A stretch of DNA of 64,000 bases from Pedobacter borealis DSM 19626 (GCF_000708285.2 NZ_JAUG01000003.1:62001-126000); one strand, 5' to 3'. Positions 1 to 9,185 are shown, numbered from the stretch's first letter. The notes: generated from the letters alone by a model not told the origin. Translations and numbers: made by a program.

Positions 1-11
1 ACTAATTCTGA

Positions 12-19
12 TACTTTTG
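12..19 (+). promoter_or_regulatory. Bacteroidota -7 promoter element (MFS gene)
   Basis: TACTTTTG matches the Bacteroidota sigma-ABfr -7 consensus TAnnTTTG and lies 18 bases before the start codon of the MFS gene. The -33 element would fall off the window edge, so only half of the promoter can be seen. Confidence 0.45.
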
Positions 20-37
20 CGTTTCAAATAACATATA

Positions 38-1249
38 ATGGCAAACGGAAAGAAATCTGCAATGAGTTTTATTATGGTTACCCTCCTGATCGATTTTACA
101 GGTTTTGGGCTGATCATTCCGGTTTTACCAAAACTTATTCAGGATTTCACTGGCGGTGGCTTCGGTTTAGCGGCAGAATATGGTGGCTGGCTCACCCTTG
201 CATATGCATCAGTACAATTTATATGCTCTCCAATTATTGGTGCAATGAGTGATCGATACGGCCGAAGACCGGTATTATTAAGCTCTTTGTTCGGTTTAGG
301 TATCGATTACATCTTTTTAGCCTTCGCCCCTTCTATTGTTTGGCTATTTGTAGGAAGGATTATTGCAGGGATAACAGGTGCAAGTTTTACAACCGCACAG
401 GCATACATTGCCGATGTTTCTCCTCCAGAAAAAAGAGCGCAAAACTTCGGTCTGGTTGGTGCAGCATTTGGTGTTGGGTTTATCTTAGGTCCGGTTTTAG
501 GTGGGGCTTTCAGCCATTTTGGTACCCGGGTTCCTTTTATGATTGCTGCAGGTTTATCTTTAATTAACTGGCTTTACGGTTATTTTATACTGCCAGAATC
601 TTTACCTGTTGAAAAACGCAGGGCTTTTGACTGGAAAAGGGCAAATCCAATCGGTTCATTGTTAAGCGTTGGCAAATACCCTGCATTATTGGGCTTAATG
701 GCTACCTTATTCTTATTATACTTTGCCAGTCACGCTGTTCAATCCAACTGGACATTCTATACCATGGAGAAATTTAAATGGGATGCTGCATGGGTAGGTT
801 ATTCATTAGGTTTTGTGGGTTTGGTTGTGGGCCTTGTTCAAGGTGGTTTAATAAGGGTGATCCTTCCCAAAATCGGAGAAAAGAAAGCGGTTTACTTTGG
901 TCTCATTTTATACATCATAGGCTTCATAGCTTTTGCTTTTGCAAGCAAGGGCTGGATGATGTTTGCTTTTATGCTTCCTTATGGTTTAGCCGGAATCTGC
1001 GGACCGGCCATGCAGGGCTTAATCTCGAATCAGGTACCTTCGAATGCACAAGGCGAAATGCAGGGTGTTTTAACAGGTTTACAAAGTTTAGCTGCCATAT
1101 TTGCCCCTTGGGTAATGACACATATATTTGCTTATTTTATCGAAGGCAAGGCTCCGGTTTATTTTCCAGGTGCACCGTTTATATTGAGCGCAGTATTAAC
1201 TTTAATTGGATTGTTTATCTGTTTAAGGAGCTTGAAGAAATACCATTAG
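38..1249 (+). CDS. TCR/Tet-family MFS efflux transporter
   Basis: A 403-residue, 12-segment major facilitator protein. The first helix (LLIDFTGFGLIIPVLP, residues 17-31) and the MFS motif A between TM2 and TM3 (GAMSDRYGRRPVL, residues 68-80) closely resemble TetA-type drug:H+ antiporters, and the length fits that family. It would sit in the inner membrane and export a drug-like substrate in exchange for protons. Genome copies in Bacteroidota are usually annotated as TCR/Tet family, and tetracycline itself need not be the substrate. ATG start is 18 bases after a TAnnTTTG element, giving a short leader. It stands alone, convergent with the PhoH gene. Family confident, substrate unknown. Confidence 0.85.
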   Translation: MANGKKSAMSFIMVTLLIDFTGFGLIIPVLPKLIQDFTGGGFGLAAEYGGWLTLAYASVQFICSPIIGAMSDRYGRRPVLLSSLFGLGIDYIFLAFAPSIVWLFVGRIIAGITGASFTTAQAYIADVSPPEKRAQNFGLVGAAFGVGFILGPVLGGAFSHFGTRVPFMIAAGLSLINWLYGYFILPESLPVEKRRAFDWKRANPIGSLLSVGKYPALLGLMATLFLLYFASHAVQSNWTFYTMEKFKWDAAWVGYSLGFVGLVVGLVQGGLIRVILPKIGEKKAVYFGLILYIIGFIAFAFASKGWMMFAFMLPYGLAGICGPAMQGLISNQVPSNAQGEMQGVLTGLQSLAAIFAPWVMTHIFAYFIEGKAPVYFPGAPFILSAVLTLIGLFICLRSLKKYH

Positions 1250-1250
1250 G

Positions 1251-1379
1251 TTTCCCGCAGATCTAAAAAGATAATAAACGCAGATCAAACAGATATTGAA
1301 ATGTACTATTAATGTGCTAATCGAAAAGCTATCAAATCGATTTAAATCTGTGGCCCTTTTCTGCGAAATCTGCGGGAAA
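1251..1379. repeat. spacer bounded by 12-bp inverted repeats
   Basis: TTTCCCGCAGAT at the left end is exactly complementary to ATCTGCGGGAAA at the right end, with further degenerate CGCAGATC/AAATCTG words between. This type of 'CGCAGAT' palindromic spacer is dispersed in Bacteroidota genomes. It lies between the convergent MFS and PhoH genes and could end transcription from either side. Confidence 0.5.
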
Positions 1380-1389
1380 TGTTCGGCAC

Positions 1390-2742
1390 TTACAACAACT
1401 CATTAGCCAAATTAGCCAACTCACTCCTCTCGCCTTTATGTAGCGTTATGTGCGCGTAAAGCGGATGGTTCTTAGCATTTTCGATCAGGTACGATAAACC
1501 ATTACTTTCAGAATCTAGGTATGGCGTATCAATCTGGTAAATATCGCCTGTGAAAACTATTTTGGTATGTTCGCCCGCCCTCGAAATTATCGTTTTCACT
1601 TCATGGGGTGTTAAATTCTGTGCCTCATCAATAATAAAGAAAATTTTGGTGAGGGTTCTTCCCCGGATAAAAGCCAATGGCGCAATCGCTATTTTTTCGG
1701 TTACAATCAGTTCATCAATCTTCTCAGACATTTTATCATCGCCGATAAACTGCTCTTTAATAAACCGCAGATTATCCCAAATTGGCGCCATAAAAGGATC
1801 AGTTTTCGATTTTGCATCGCCTGGTAAGAAACCGATGTCTTTATTGCTCAGGGAAACAATCGGTCGCGTTACATAAATCTGCCTAAAGTTTTTACGCTGT
1901 TCTAAAGCGCTTGCCAAAGCCAATAGCGTTTTACCTGTTCCGGCATTCCCTTGTATGCTCACCAGCTTAATTTCAGGATCTAAAAGCGCATGAATGGCAA
2001 ATGCCTGTTCAATATTTTTAGGTTTGATTTTAAATATAGGATCAGTAGAAACTGCTGAAATTGTTTTTAAACTGTTGTTATAAAATACATTTGCTGTTTT
2101 TCTCTTATTCCTTAAAATATAAAAGTGATTGCCATTTTTAGGTGGCAGTTCTACCTCATTCGCATCAATAAAAGGTTGTTTTTTTATTTCATCTATAATT
2201 TCCACCAGAAAGTTGGCTATTTCGGTCTTTCCGGCATAAAGCTCATCTACATTTTTAATTTTACCAGTTTCGTAATCTTCTGCATTTAAATCCAAAGCTT
2301 TTGCTTTTAACCTCAGGCAGATGTCTTTCGATACCAGTACTACTTTCTTATCGGGATATTCTTCTTTTAAACTTAATGCTGCATTTAAAATCTTATGGTC
2401 TGTTTTGCCTTTTCCATACACTTCTTCCGCATTTATAGTTAAAGGCTTTTCATTTAAAACTACCTTAAATTTTCCTGAATCAGGGCTTTTTAACGAAATC
2501 CAATCGCTGATGAGTTTTTGTTTTGAAGTTTCATCAATAAGGCGGATAAAACTTCTGGCCTCAAAATTCCGGGTATCGTTACCGCTTTTAAAATTATCGA
2601 GCTCTTCTAAAACCTGAATGGGAATAGCTACATCGTGCTCGTGGAAGTTATTTATCGCATCATGATCGTACAAAATAACCGAGGTATCTAAAACGAATAT
2701 CTTTTTTGACGGATTGGAGATTGATTTACCTTTTTTGGCCAT
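1390..2742 (-). CDS. PIN domain-PhoH ATPase fusion
   Basis: A 450-residue two-domain protein. Residues about 14-155 form a PIN ribonuclease domain (FVLDTSVILYD with Asp19, and further acidic residues). Residues about 235-450 are a PhoH-type P-loop ATPase with Walker A GNAGTGKT (265-272) and Walker B FFIIDEAQN. PhoH2-type PIN-PhoH fusions are described as RNA helicase/RNases, so an ATP-driven role in RNA processing is likely. ATG start, 18 bp downstream of the neighbouring spacer ORF shadow; monocistronic. No toxin-antitoxin partner gene is visible beside it. Domain assignment is confident; the cellular substrate is unknown. Confidence 0.9.
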   Translation of the reverse strand: MAKKGKSISNPSKKIFVLDTSVILYDHDAINNFHEHDVAIPIQVLEELDNFKSGNDTRNFEARSFIRLIDETSKQKLISDWISLKSPDSGKFKVVLNEKPLTINAEEVYGKGKTDHKILNAALSLKEEYPDKKVVLVSKDICLRLKAKALDLNAEDYETGKIKNVDELYAGKTEIANFLVEIIDEIKKQPFIDANEVELPPKNGNHFYILRNKRKTANVFYNNSLKTISAVSTDPIFKIKPKNIEQAFAIHALLDPEIKLVSIQGNAGTGKTLLALASALEQRKNFRQIYVTRPIVSLSNKDIGFLPGDAKSKTDPFMAPIWDNLRFIKEQFIGDDKMSEKIDELIVTEKIAIAPLAFIRGRTLTKIFFIIDEAQNLTPHEVKTIISRAGEHTKIVFTGDIYQIDTPYLDSESNGLSYLIENAKNHPLYAHITLHKGERSELANLANELL

Positions 2743-2825
2743 TTGGTAAATTTAATATTTTAGGGATAATATGCGGAAAGATTCGCTATTCTTTTTTTGA
2801 TCGAAAGATCAAAATTTAAGGCAAA

Positions 2826-2870
2826 ATAAAAACGGGGTTCCTCTTCTTTCGATTCAGTTCCCCGTTTTAA
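2826..2870 (-). terminator. strong intrinsic terminator, minus strand
   Basis: AAAACGGGG (2829-2837) pairs with CCCCGTTTT (2860-2868). Read on the minus strand the stem is followed by TTTTTATTTTG, a good intrinsic terminator. It lies upstream of the PhoH start, so it must end a different minus-strand transcript coming from the 2.9-3.4 kb spacer. Confidence 0.65.
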
Positions 2871-3244
2871 CTTTAAAAACAACCGTAGTCGCATTTTAAA
2901 GCATCTAATTCTTGTTACTTTGATTTTTCCGTTATCGTTAGGTTTTGCAACTTTTGCGATTCGTGAAAATTTATTTCCAACTCCTCCGTCCGTAAACTTC
3001 CTAGTTTTCAATAATCTCTGTTTGGGCCTGTGCGATTTTCTTATGATCCAATCTTGCGATGGTATATATATCCTTACTCGGTTTAACCCTTTCTGAAATT
3101 AATCGTTTTCCCTGTAAACACTCCGAAACAATTCCCCTTTCGGTTCTTTATCTCTTTTGGATTGTTTTATCAGAATTCAAAGTACTTCGTATTTGATATG
3201 ATCTAATTTAGTAGGAAAACACGCATTTGTCAAGAGAAAAATGA
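2871..3244 (-). other. unassigned spacer, possible small transcript
   Basis: This stretch holds no recognisable protein gene. On the minus strand one frame is open from about 3147 to 3001 (it ends ...AQTEIIEN and a stop) without a clear start codon. A second frame has only a TTG start and reads through the terminator stem. A minus-strand TAACTTTG (a match to TAnnTTTG, near 3258-3265) could drive a short RNA ending at the terminator near 2826. Whether this is a small RNA, a short peptide gene or neither cannot be decided by eye. Confidence 0.25.
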
Positions 3245-3497
3245 GCGTTTTTATACACAAAGTTATCCACTTAAAATTACTGTTTATCAACAGTTTATTG
3301 TTTTGAAAATGTCGTTTTTGAGTGCTTTTTATGGGTTTTCGATTAGGTTATCAACATTGCTAAAATCACACTTATAAACAATTCGTAATATTTTGTTAAT
3401 CAAACCATTACCCATTTTCTGCTTAAAAGTTTAAAAAAAGCAAAAAACTTAATTTTAATCGCAACAAAAAACTTCGCTATTATGTTATTTTTGTATC
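3245..3497. other. candidate oriC: DnaA-box cluster and AT-rich tract
   Basis: Five 9-mers close to the DnaA box TTATCCACA lie in 130 bp, all in the same orientation: TTATACACA (3251-3259), TTATCCACT (3263-3271), TTATCAACA (3284-3292), TTATCAACA (3348-3356) and TTATAAACA (3372-3380). They are followed by a very AT-rich tract (3380-3495) that could act as the unwinding element. Flanking genes diverge from this point (PhoH leftward, FUSC rightward). dnaA is not in the window, but in many Bacteroidota oriC is not next to dnaA. A chance cluster in AT-rich DNA is the alternative. Confidence 0.4.
3486..3493 (+). promoter_or_regulatory. TAnnTTTG element abutting the FUSC gene
   Basis: TATTTTTG matches the -7 consensus but ends only four bases before the ATG at 3498. 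If it is used, the mRNA would be essentially leaderless. Confidence 0.35.
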
Positions 3498-5657
3498 ATG
3501 CAGATTAGGCAACCTATTAGAAATATACAAGACTTTTTATTGAGTACGTATTTTGCCGACGGTCTCCGCATCACCATTGGTGTACTGCTCCCCTCTTTAA
3601 TTCTTGCCCAGTTTGGCATGTTAAAGTACGGTATGACTTTATCACTAGGCGCTTTATGTGTAAGTGTGGTAGATAGTCCGGGGCCAATGGTGCACCGAAG
3701 AAATGCAATGCTGATTACTACTGCGCTCATCTTTACCTTCTCTATCATAACGGGGTTAACCAACAAGAATCATTATTTTATTGGCTTTTTATTGGCTGTA
3801 TCCAGTTTTGTATTTTCGATGTTTTACATCTACGGTATTAGAGCTGCATCGGTTGGTACCGCGGTTTTACTGATTATGGTATTAAGCATTGATGATGTAC
3901 GCCCATGGCAAGAAGTATTGCTACATGCGGTTATGATCCTGGTAGGTAGCCTTTGGTATACTGGCTTAAGTTATTTTGTGTACCGCTTACGCCCCTTCCG
4001 TTTGGTGCAGCAATCGTTAAGCGATTCTATCTTGGAAGTTGCAGAGTTTCTACGCGAAAAAGCCAAGTTCTATCATCAAAATAACAATTACGATAAAACC
4101 TATTCAGATCTGTTGCAGCTTCAGGTTTCTGTTCATGAAAAACAGGATGCGGTAAGAGAATTGCTTTTTAGAACCCGCGAAATTGTAAGAGATTCTACTC
4201 CTAAGGGCAGATTTTTGTTGCTGGTATTTGTAGATATGGTCGATCTTTTCGAGCAGGTAATGTCTACCTATTATAATTACCAGCATTTGCACGATCAGTT
4301 TGATAAAGCAGGTATATTATCAGATTATGAAATGGCCATTAAGCGGATTTCGTATGCCCTTGATGATATTGCTTTCGCCTTAAAAAGTGGTGGAATACCC
4401 GTTGTTTCAAAACGTTTATTGATTGAGATTGAAAGGTTAAAGATCAAAATCAATAACCTGGAAAAGAACAATCAAAATCAGGAATACAATACCTTAGGCA
4501 TAATTGCCCTGAAAAATATTGAGGTGAACATCGAAAATATACTATCAAGGGTTAAAACTATTTTCAGCTATTTTAAAATCAGAAACAGCAAAGATATTAG
4601 ACAAGCTGAGGTAGATACAGAGAAATTTATCACCAGGCAAAAATTCGATTTTAAACTGTTTACAGAGAATTTAACCTATACTTCTTCTACTTTCAGGCAT
4701 TCGTTACGGGTTACTGTGGTGATGCTTTTGGGGTTTATTGTGGCTCAGATTCTCAATTTCTCACATAGCTACTGGATTCTCCTTACCATTCTGGTAATTT
4801 CGAAACCGGGATTTAGTTTAACCAAAGAACGTAATTATCAACGTTTAATCGGCACCACGATTGGGGCGTTCATTGGTATGGGGGTGATTACTTATATCCA
4901 CGATCGGAATACTTTATTTGTGATCCTATTAATCTGCATGATTGGCTGTTATAGTTTCCAAAGGAAAAATTACGTAGTGAGTGTGCTCTTTATGACACCA
5001 TACATCTTAATCCTATTTGATTTTCTGGGTATGGGATCGATAGCGCTGGCACGCGAAAGGATTTATGATACTTTTATAGGCTCTGGTATTGCGCTATTGG
5101 CCAGTTATTCTTTATTCCCGACTTGGGAGCATGAAAAACTCAAAGAGGCCATGCTCGATATTTTAAAGGCTAATAAGGCTTATTATGGACAGGTGATTAA
5201 ATTGTATTTTGAGAAAAACTACAATAGAACGGAATATAAACTGGCCCGGAAAGAAGTTTATGTAAGTACGGCAAACTTGGCTTCCCTGTTTCAAAGAATG
5301 TTTTCTGAACCAAAAAGCAAACAGTTGTTTATTAAAGAAGTACATCAGTTTACAGCGCTCAGCCATTTATTGTCTTCTTATGTTGCAACACTTTCGCTCT
5401 ACAATAAGGAACATCAATTTATCTTCGAAAGTTTCGATTCCTTGAAGCCTATTGCCAACAATACCAATTATTTATTGGATATGTCTATTGAAAATCTGGA
5501 AAAAGGCGCCAGCACAATTGAGAATGTACCGTTGATCAGGCTAAATGATAACGGTTTAGCCATTAAAAAAGGAGAAGATTTGGTTCCCGAGCAATTCGAC
5601 CTCATCCAGAAGGTAGCTTACGATATTTATAAGCTATCAGTGAAAATCAAGATTTAG
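3498..5657 (+). CDS. FUSC/YccS-family inner-membrane protein
   Basis: A 719-residue protein with the layout of the fusaric-acid-resistance/YccS family. A first block of about six membrane segments (residues about 20-165) is followed by a long cytoplasmic helical domain (about 165-395). A second block of membrane segments contains the conserved KERNYQRLIGTTIGAFIG-like motif (about 435-455), and a C-terminal cytoplasmic helical tail completes it. These proteins are thought to be exporters of aromatic or amphiphilic compounds, often paired with an HlyD-type partner. No such partner is present here. Single gene next to the candidate origin. Family assignment is good; the transported substrate is not known. 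Confidence 0.85.
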   Translation: MQIRQPIRNIQDFLLSTYFADGLRITIGVLLPSLILAQFGMLKYGMTLSLGALCVSVVDSPGPMVHRRNAMLITTALIFTFSIITGLTNKNHYFIGFLLAVSSFVFSMFYIYGIRAASVGTAVLLIMVLSIDDVRPWQEVLLHAVMILVGSLWYTGLSYFVYRLRPFRLVQQSLSDSILEVAEFLREKAKFYHQNNNYDKTYSDLLQLQVSVHEKQDAVRELLFRTREIVRDSTPKGRFLLLVFVDMVDLFEQVMSTYYNYQHLHDQFDKAGILSDYEMAIKRISYALDDIAFALKSGGIPVVSKRLLIEIERLKIKINNLEKNNQNQEYNTLGIIALKNIEVNIENILSRVKTIFSYFKIRNSKDIRQAEVDTEKFITRQKFDFKLFTENLTYTSSTFRHSLRVTVVMLLGFIVAQILNFSHSYWILLTILVISKPGFSLTKERNYQRLIGTTIGAFIGMGVITYIHDRNTLFVILLICMIGCYSFQRKNYVVSVLFMTPYILILFDFLGMGSIALARERIYDTFIGSGIALLASYSLFPTWEHEKLKEAMLDILKANKAYYGQVIKLYFEKNYNRTEYKLARKEVYVSTANLASLFQRMFSEPKSKQLFIKEVHQFTALSHLLSSYVATLSLYNKEHQFIFESFDSLKPIANNTNYLLDMSIENLEKGASTIENVPLIRLNDNGLAIKKGEDLVPEQFDLIQKVAYDIYKLSVKIKI

Positions 5658-5776
5658 ATCGAATTTTATTACGCAAGTAATCATGTTATATTAGTTCAAG
5701 GTTTAAACTATCAAATACCTTGTATTAAAAACAAAGGCCACTAAAAATTGTTAAGTATCCATATTAAGAAAACATT

Positions 5777-6187
5777 ATGGAAAAGCTATATACGGCTGAA
5801 GTTACAGCTACAGGAGGAAGAGACGGACACATCAAATCAAGTGATGGGATTTTAGATTTTGATTTAAGAAAGCCAAAAGAACTTGGCGGGCAAGGAGGTG
5901 CCACAAACCCAGAAGAATTGTTTGCTGCTGCCTGGGGGCCATGTTATTTGGGAGCCTTAGGCGGTGTAGCGGAGCGAGAAGGTGTTGATATTAGTGAAGC
6001 AAATATAAAAGTATTGGTTTCTTTTAATAAAGATGGTAATGCATTTGTTCTCTCTGCAGACCTGGATGTACATATTCCAGGGATTTCGCATGAGGAAGCA
6101 CAGGCCTTGGCTGATAAAGCGCATAGGGCATGTCCGTATTCTAAAGCAACCAGAGGAAATATTGAGGTAAGGGTAACCGCAGTTTAA
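5777..6187 (+). CDS. ohr: organic hydroperoxide resistance protein (OsmC/Ohr family)
   Basis: A 136-residue protein of normal Ohr length with both redox cysteines: Cys56 in the FAAAWGPCYLGAL motif and Cys119 in ACPYSKATRGN. Ohr enzymes reduce organic and lipid hydroperoxides through these thiols, using lipoylated proteins as reductants, in the cytoplasm. The usual MarR-type regulator OhrR is not adjacent. Single gene with a 119-bp upstream spacer, followed by a repeat array and a bidirectional terminator. The sequence fits the Ohr branch better than OsmC proper because of the YTAEVTATGGRDG start. Confidence 0.9.
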   Translation: MEKLYTAEVTATGGRDGHIKSSDGILDFDLRKPKELGGQGGATNPEELFAAAWGPCYLGALGGVAEREGVDISEANIKVLVSFNKDGNAFVLSADLDVHIPGISHEEAQALADKAHRACPYSKATRGNIEVRVTAV

Positions 6188-6199
6188 GGTGAAGCCAGA

Positions 6200-6520
6200 T
6201 ACCGTGATGTCAGATGTTACCATCTGACTGTTCAAGCAGATTTACAAATAGGATTCAACTCGGTGTCAGATAGAAATACCTGATACCGCTAAAAAAAAAA
6301 ACCCGATTTTTACCGTGATGTCAGATGTTACCATCTGACTGTTCAAACAGATTTACAAATAGGATTCAACTTGGTATCAGATAGAAATACCTGATACCGC
6401 TAAAAAAAAATCCCGATTTTTACCGTGATGTCAGATGTTACCATCTGACTGTTCAAACAGATTTACAAATAGGATTCAACTTGGTATCAGATAGAAATAT
6501 CTGACACCACTGAAAAAAGA
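6200..6520. repeat. three tandem copies of a ~110-bp palindromic repeat
   Basis: Units begin at 6200, 6311 and 6421 (periods 111 and 110) and differ at only a few positions; the last is slightly shorter. Each unit contains two hairpins: GTCAGATG-ttac-CATCTGAC, and GGTATCAG-atagaaata-CTGATACC or a close variant, separated by a constant linker and followed by an A-run. The first hairpin recurs at 13.5 and 19.6 kb, so this is a local amplification of a dispersed palindromic element. Confidence 0.9.
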
Positions 6521-6547
6521 AAGTCCCAATTTAGTCGGGACTTTTTG
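6521..6547. terminator. bidirectional terminator between ohr and bioB
   Basis: AAGTCCC (6521-6527) pairs with GGGACTT (6537-6543), followed by TTTTTG on the plus strand and preceded by an A-rich run that serves the minus strand. It can stop both ohr (+) and bioB (-). Confidence 0.7.
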
Positions 6548-6563
6548 TTTATAATCTATCTTT

Positions 6564-6588
6564 GTGTCAGTTGGAAACAACCGACACC
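6564..6588. repeat. GTGTC-type palindrome
   Basis: GTGTCAGTTG-gaaa-CAACCGACAC forms a hairpin related to the palindromes in the adjacent array. It lies just downstream of the bioB stop codon on the minus strand. Confidence 0.5.
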
Positions 6589-6628
6589 ACGGATACCGAC
6601 ATCACGGATATCGGTTTATATTTTTTGA

Positions 6629-7630
6629 TTAAACAGCTTCCTGTTCAACTTTCGTGTTTGCTGGCCTGCCATTTTTAAAGGCGTCGCGGGTTTTTAGTCC
6701 CAACAATTCAAACATGGCCATATCATCAACAAATGCAGGATTTGGTGTGGTTAATAATTTATCGCCTGCAAAAATAGAACTTGCCCCTGCCATAAAGCAA
6801 AAAGCCTGTTCTAATGTGCTCATTTCGTTTCTACCGGCTGATAAACGCACCACCGAGTTTGGCATTACGATTCGTGCTGTAGCAATCATTCTTACCATAT
6901 CCCAGATTGGAACACGGGGCTGATTTTCCAAAGGAGTACCTTTTACGGGCACTAAAGCATTAACGGGAACTGATTCAGGATGTTTTTCCATGTTTGATAA
7001 AGTCTGCAACATTGAAACACGGTCTTCTACCGTTTCACCTAAACCGATAATACCACCACTACATACTGTTAATTTGGCTTTACGAACATTTTTAATGGTA
7101 TTTAAGCGATCATCATAAGTTCTGGTCGAAATAATACGTTTGTAATCATCTTCAGAGGTATCGATGTTATGGTTATATGCATATAAGCCAGCATCAGCTA
7201 AACGTTGTGCCTGGTTTTCGGTAAGCATGCCTAAAGTACAGCAAACTTCCATATCCATATCATTCACGGCTTTCACCATTTCAATTACACGGTCAAAATC
7301 GCGGTTATCCCGTACTTCGCGCCATGCTGCTCCCATACATAAACGTGATGCGCCCCCCTCTTTTGCCTTAACTGCGGCGCTAACCACCTGGCTAACCTGC
7401 ATCAATGGCTGAACTTCTAATTCGGTATGGTAGCGGGCTGCCTGTGGGCAATATGAACAGTCTTCAGCACAACCTCCGGTTTTGATTGAGATTAATGAAC
7501 TTACCTGAACTTCATTGTAATCTTTATTTTCCCTGTGGATACTTGCGGCTTCGTAAACCAGATCTAAAAATGGTCTGTTATAAATTTCTTGTATTTCTTC
7601 TTTTGTCCAATCGTGTCTTGTTTTTTGCAT
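6629..7630 (-). CDS. bioB: biotin synthase BioB
   Basis: A 333-residue radical-SAM enzyme that inserts sulfur into dethiobiotin, the last step of biotin synthesis. The SAM-cluster motif CAEDCSYCP gives Cys54, Cys58 and Cys61. The [12 protein letters not shown] stretch and the SAGRNEM motif (with the Arg ligand of the [2Fe-2S] cluster) are the conserved BioB signatures, and the length is typical. No other bio genes are adjacent, so it is a detached single gene here. ATG start. The assignment is secure. Confidence 0.97.
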   Translation of the reverse strand: MQKTRHDWTKEEIQEIYNRPFLDLVYEAASIHRENKDYNEVQVSSLISIKTGGCAEDCSYCPQAARYHTELEVQPLMQVSQVVSAAVKAKEGGASRLCMGAAWREVRDNRDFDRVIEMVKAVNDMDMEVCCTLGMLTENQAQRLADAGLYAYNHNIDTSEDDYKRIISTRTYDDRLNTIKNVRKAKLTVCSGGIIGLGETVEDRVSMLQTLSNMEKHPESVPVNALVPVKGTPLENQPRVPIWDMVRMIATARIVMPNSVVRLSAGRNEMSTLEQAFCFMAGASSIFAGDKLLTTPNPAFVDDMAMFELLGLKTRDAFKNGRPANTKVEQEAV

Positions 7631-7741
7631 CGGGATCAGATTTTACAGATTTAAAGTTTGTAGTCTAAGTTAAATTAACAGGCGCTCAATTTAGTTTTGC
7701 AAGTTTTAAATCTTGAAATCCTAAAATCAAGTAAATCCTGA

Positions 7742-9091
7742 TTATAGTAAAAGTTTGCTGGCCAATCCTAAAATTAATAGGAAACCAAAAACGTCGGTAA
7801 AAGTAGTAATAATTATAGATGATGCAATGGCAGGATCGATACCTACCCGTTTTAAAATTAACGGAATACCAGCGCCCGTGATGCCTGCAATTACCAGGTT
7901 GCCCGTCATAGCCAGGAAGATAACCAATCCAAGCATTGGGTTTCCATCAAAAAAGTAAGCAAAAATAAATACGATTAATCCATTGGATGCACCATTTATT
8001 AAGCCTACGGTAAATTCTTTTAAAACGGTACGATAGGCCTGTTTATCAGTCAAGTCATAAAGTGAAATACGCCTTACGGTTACGGCAAGTGCCTGGGTAG
8101 CTGCATTTCCACCCATCCCCGCAATAATGGTCATGTAGGCCGCTAAGGAAGGAATTAACTTAATGGTTGGATCAAAATAACGTACTACAGATGAAGCTAA
8201 AAATGCTGTACCGAGGTTGATGATTAACCATGGCAAACGCGATTTTACCGCTTCTACCCAGTTACCGCTCAATTCTTCATCTTCTGATACCCCCGAAATT
8301 TTCAAGATATCTTCGGTACTTTCAGCCTCCATTACATCGATCACATCATCGAATGTTACCCTACCGAGTAATTTTTGGTGATCATCTATTACTGGAATAC
8401 TGGTTAAGTTATATTGTGAAATTAGGTTCGCCACTTCTTCCTGATCGGTATCGGGATGCACATAAACTGCATCTATTTTAACCAATTCGGTTATTTTGGC
8501 ATTGTGTTTTGCTTTAATAATGTCTTTTAACGAAACAATACCTTTAAAAATCTCCTCATCATCCACCACATAAATGGTGTAAAACTCCTCCATTTCTTCA
8601 CTCTGCCGGATGATCTCGTCGATTGCATCTTTTTTAGTGAGGTTGATGTTTACACAGATCAGCTCCGTATTCATCAAACCACCCGCAGTTTTTTCGTCGT
8701 AAGTTAAAAGGTTCCGGATTTCTGAGGCATGATCTTCGGTAAGGTCTTCTAAGATCTCTTTCTGCTCATGATCCTCCAGTTGGGAAATGATGTCGGTCGC
8801 ATCATCATAATCCAGTTCTTCAACAATCTCCGTACGTTTATTGGGATGGAGCTCAAAAAGTAAATCTTCCGGATGGGATTCTTCATCCATCTCAGAAATA
8901 ATCTCAGAAGCTATTTCTGCTGGAAGCAGGTTGATAATATGCCGCTGTTCAGATTTATCTAAACGCTCAAACAAAATCGCGATTTCTGAGGCATGATACT
9001 CCTCTAAAACTACTTTTAAAGTTTCATCACCAGCTAAAATTGCATTTTTAACCTTGAGTACGTCGCTTTTATCTATTTCGAATGACTGCAT
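7742..9091 (-). CDS. mgtE: magnesium transporter MgtE
   Basis: A 449-residue Mg2+ channel/transporter. It has an N-terminal superhelical MgtE_N domain (residues about 10-130, with repeated LLPAEIASEII and LTEDHASEIRNLL helices), a tandem CBS pair (about 135-255) and five C-terminal membrane helices (about 285-449). The membrane domain contains AGMGGNAATQALAVTVRR and ITGAGIPLILKRVGIDPA. The cytosolic acidic domain senses Mg2+ and gates the pore. A CorA gene lies 600 bp away on the same strand, so two Mg2+ systems are near neighbours. Secure. Confidence 0.96.
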   Translation of the reverse strand: MQSFEIDKSDVLKVKNAILAGDETLKVVLEEYHASEIAILFERLDKSEQRHIINLLPAEIASEIISEMDEESHPEDLLFELHPNKRTEIVEELDYDDATDIISQLEDHEQKEILEDLTEDHASEIRNLLTYDEKTAGGLMNTELICVNINLTKKDAIDEIIRQSEEMEEFYTIYVVDDEEIFKGIVSLKDIIKAKHNAKITELVKIDAVYVHPDTDQEEVANLISQYNLTSIPVIDDHQKLLGRVTFDDVIDVMEAESTEDILKISGVSEDEELSGNWVEAVKSRLPWLIINLGTAFLASSVVRYFDPTIKLIPSLAAYMTIIAGMGGNAATQALAVTVRRISLYDLTDKQAYRTVLKEFTVGLINGASNGLIVFIFAYFFDGNPMLGLVIFLAMTGNLVIAGITGAGIPLILKRVGIDPAIASSIIITTFTDVFGFLLILGLASKLLL

Positions 9092-9185
9092 CTATAACCT
9101 AACCAAAAACGCCCTAAAGCTACAAATATTAAAAATTGATTTTTATTAAAATTCTGTCTAATCTTTTCAAACTTATTAGTAGAAT

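Noticed and set aside
2760-3011. 83-codon minus-strand reading frame next to phoH
   Set aside because: It needs a TTG start, runs straight through a strong intrinsic terminator stem and has no recognisable family features.
3498-5657. part of a tripartite aromatic efflux pump
   Set aside because: No HlyD-type or outer-membrane partner gene is adjacent, so only the FUSC protein itself can be supported.
6200-6520. CRISPR array
   Set aside because: Repeats are 110 bp and contiguous without variable spacers, contain internal palindromes, and no cas genes are present.
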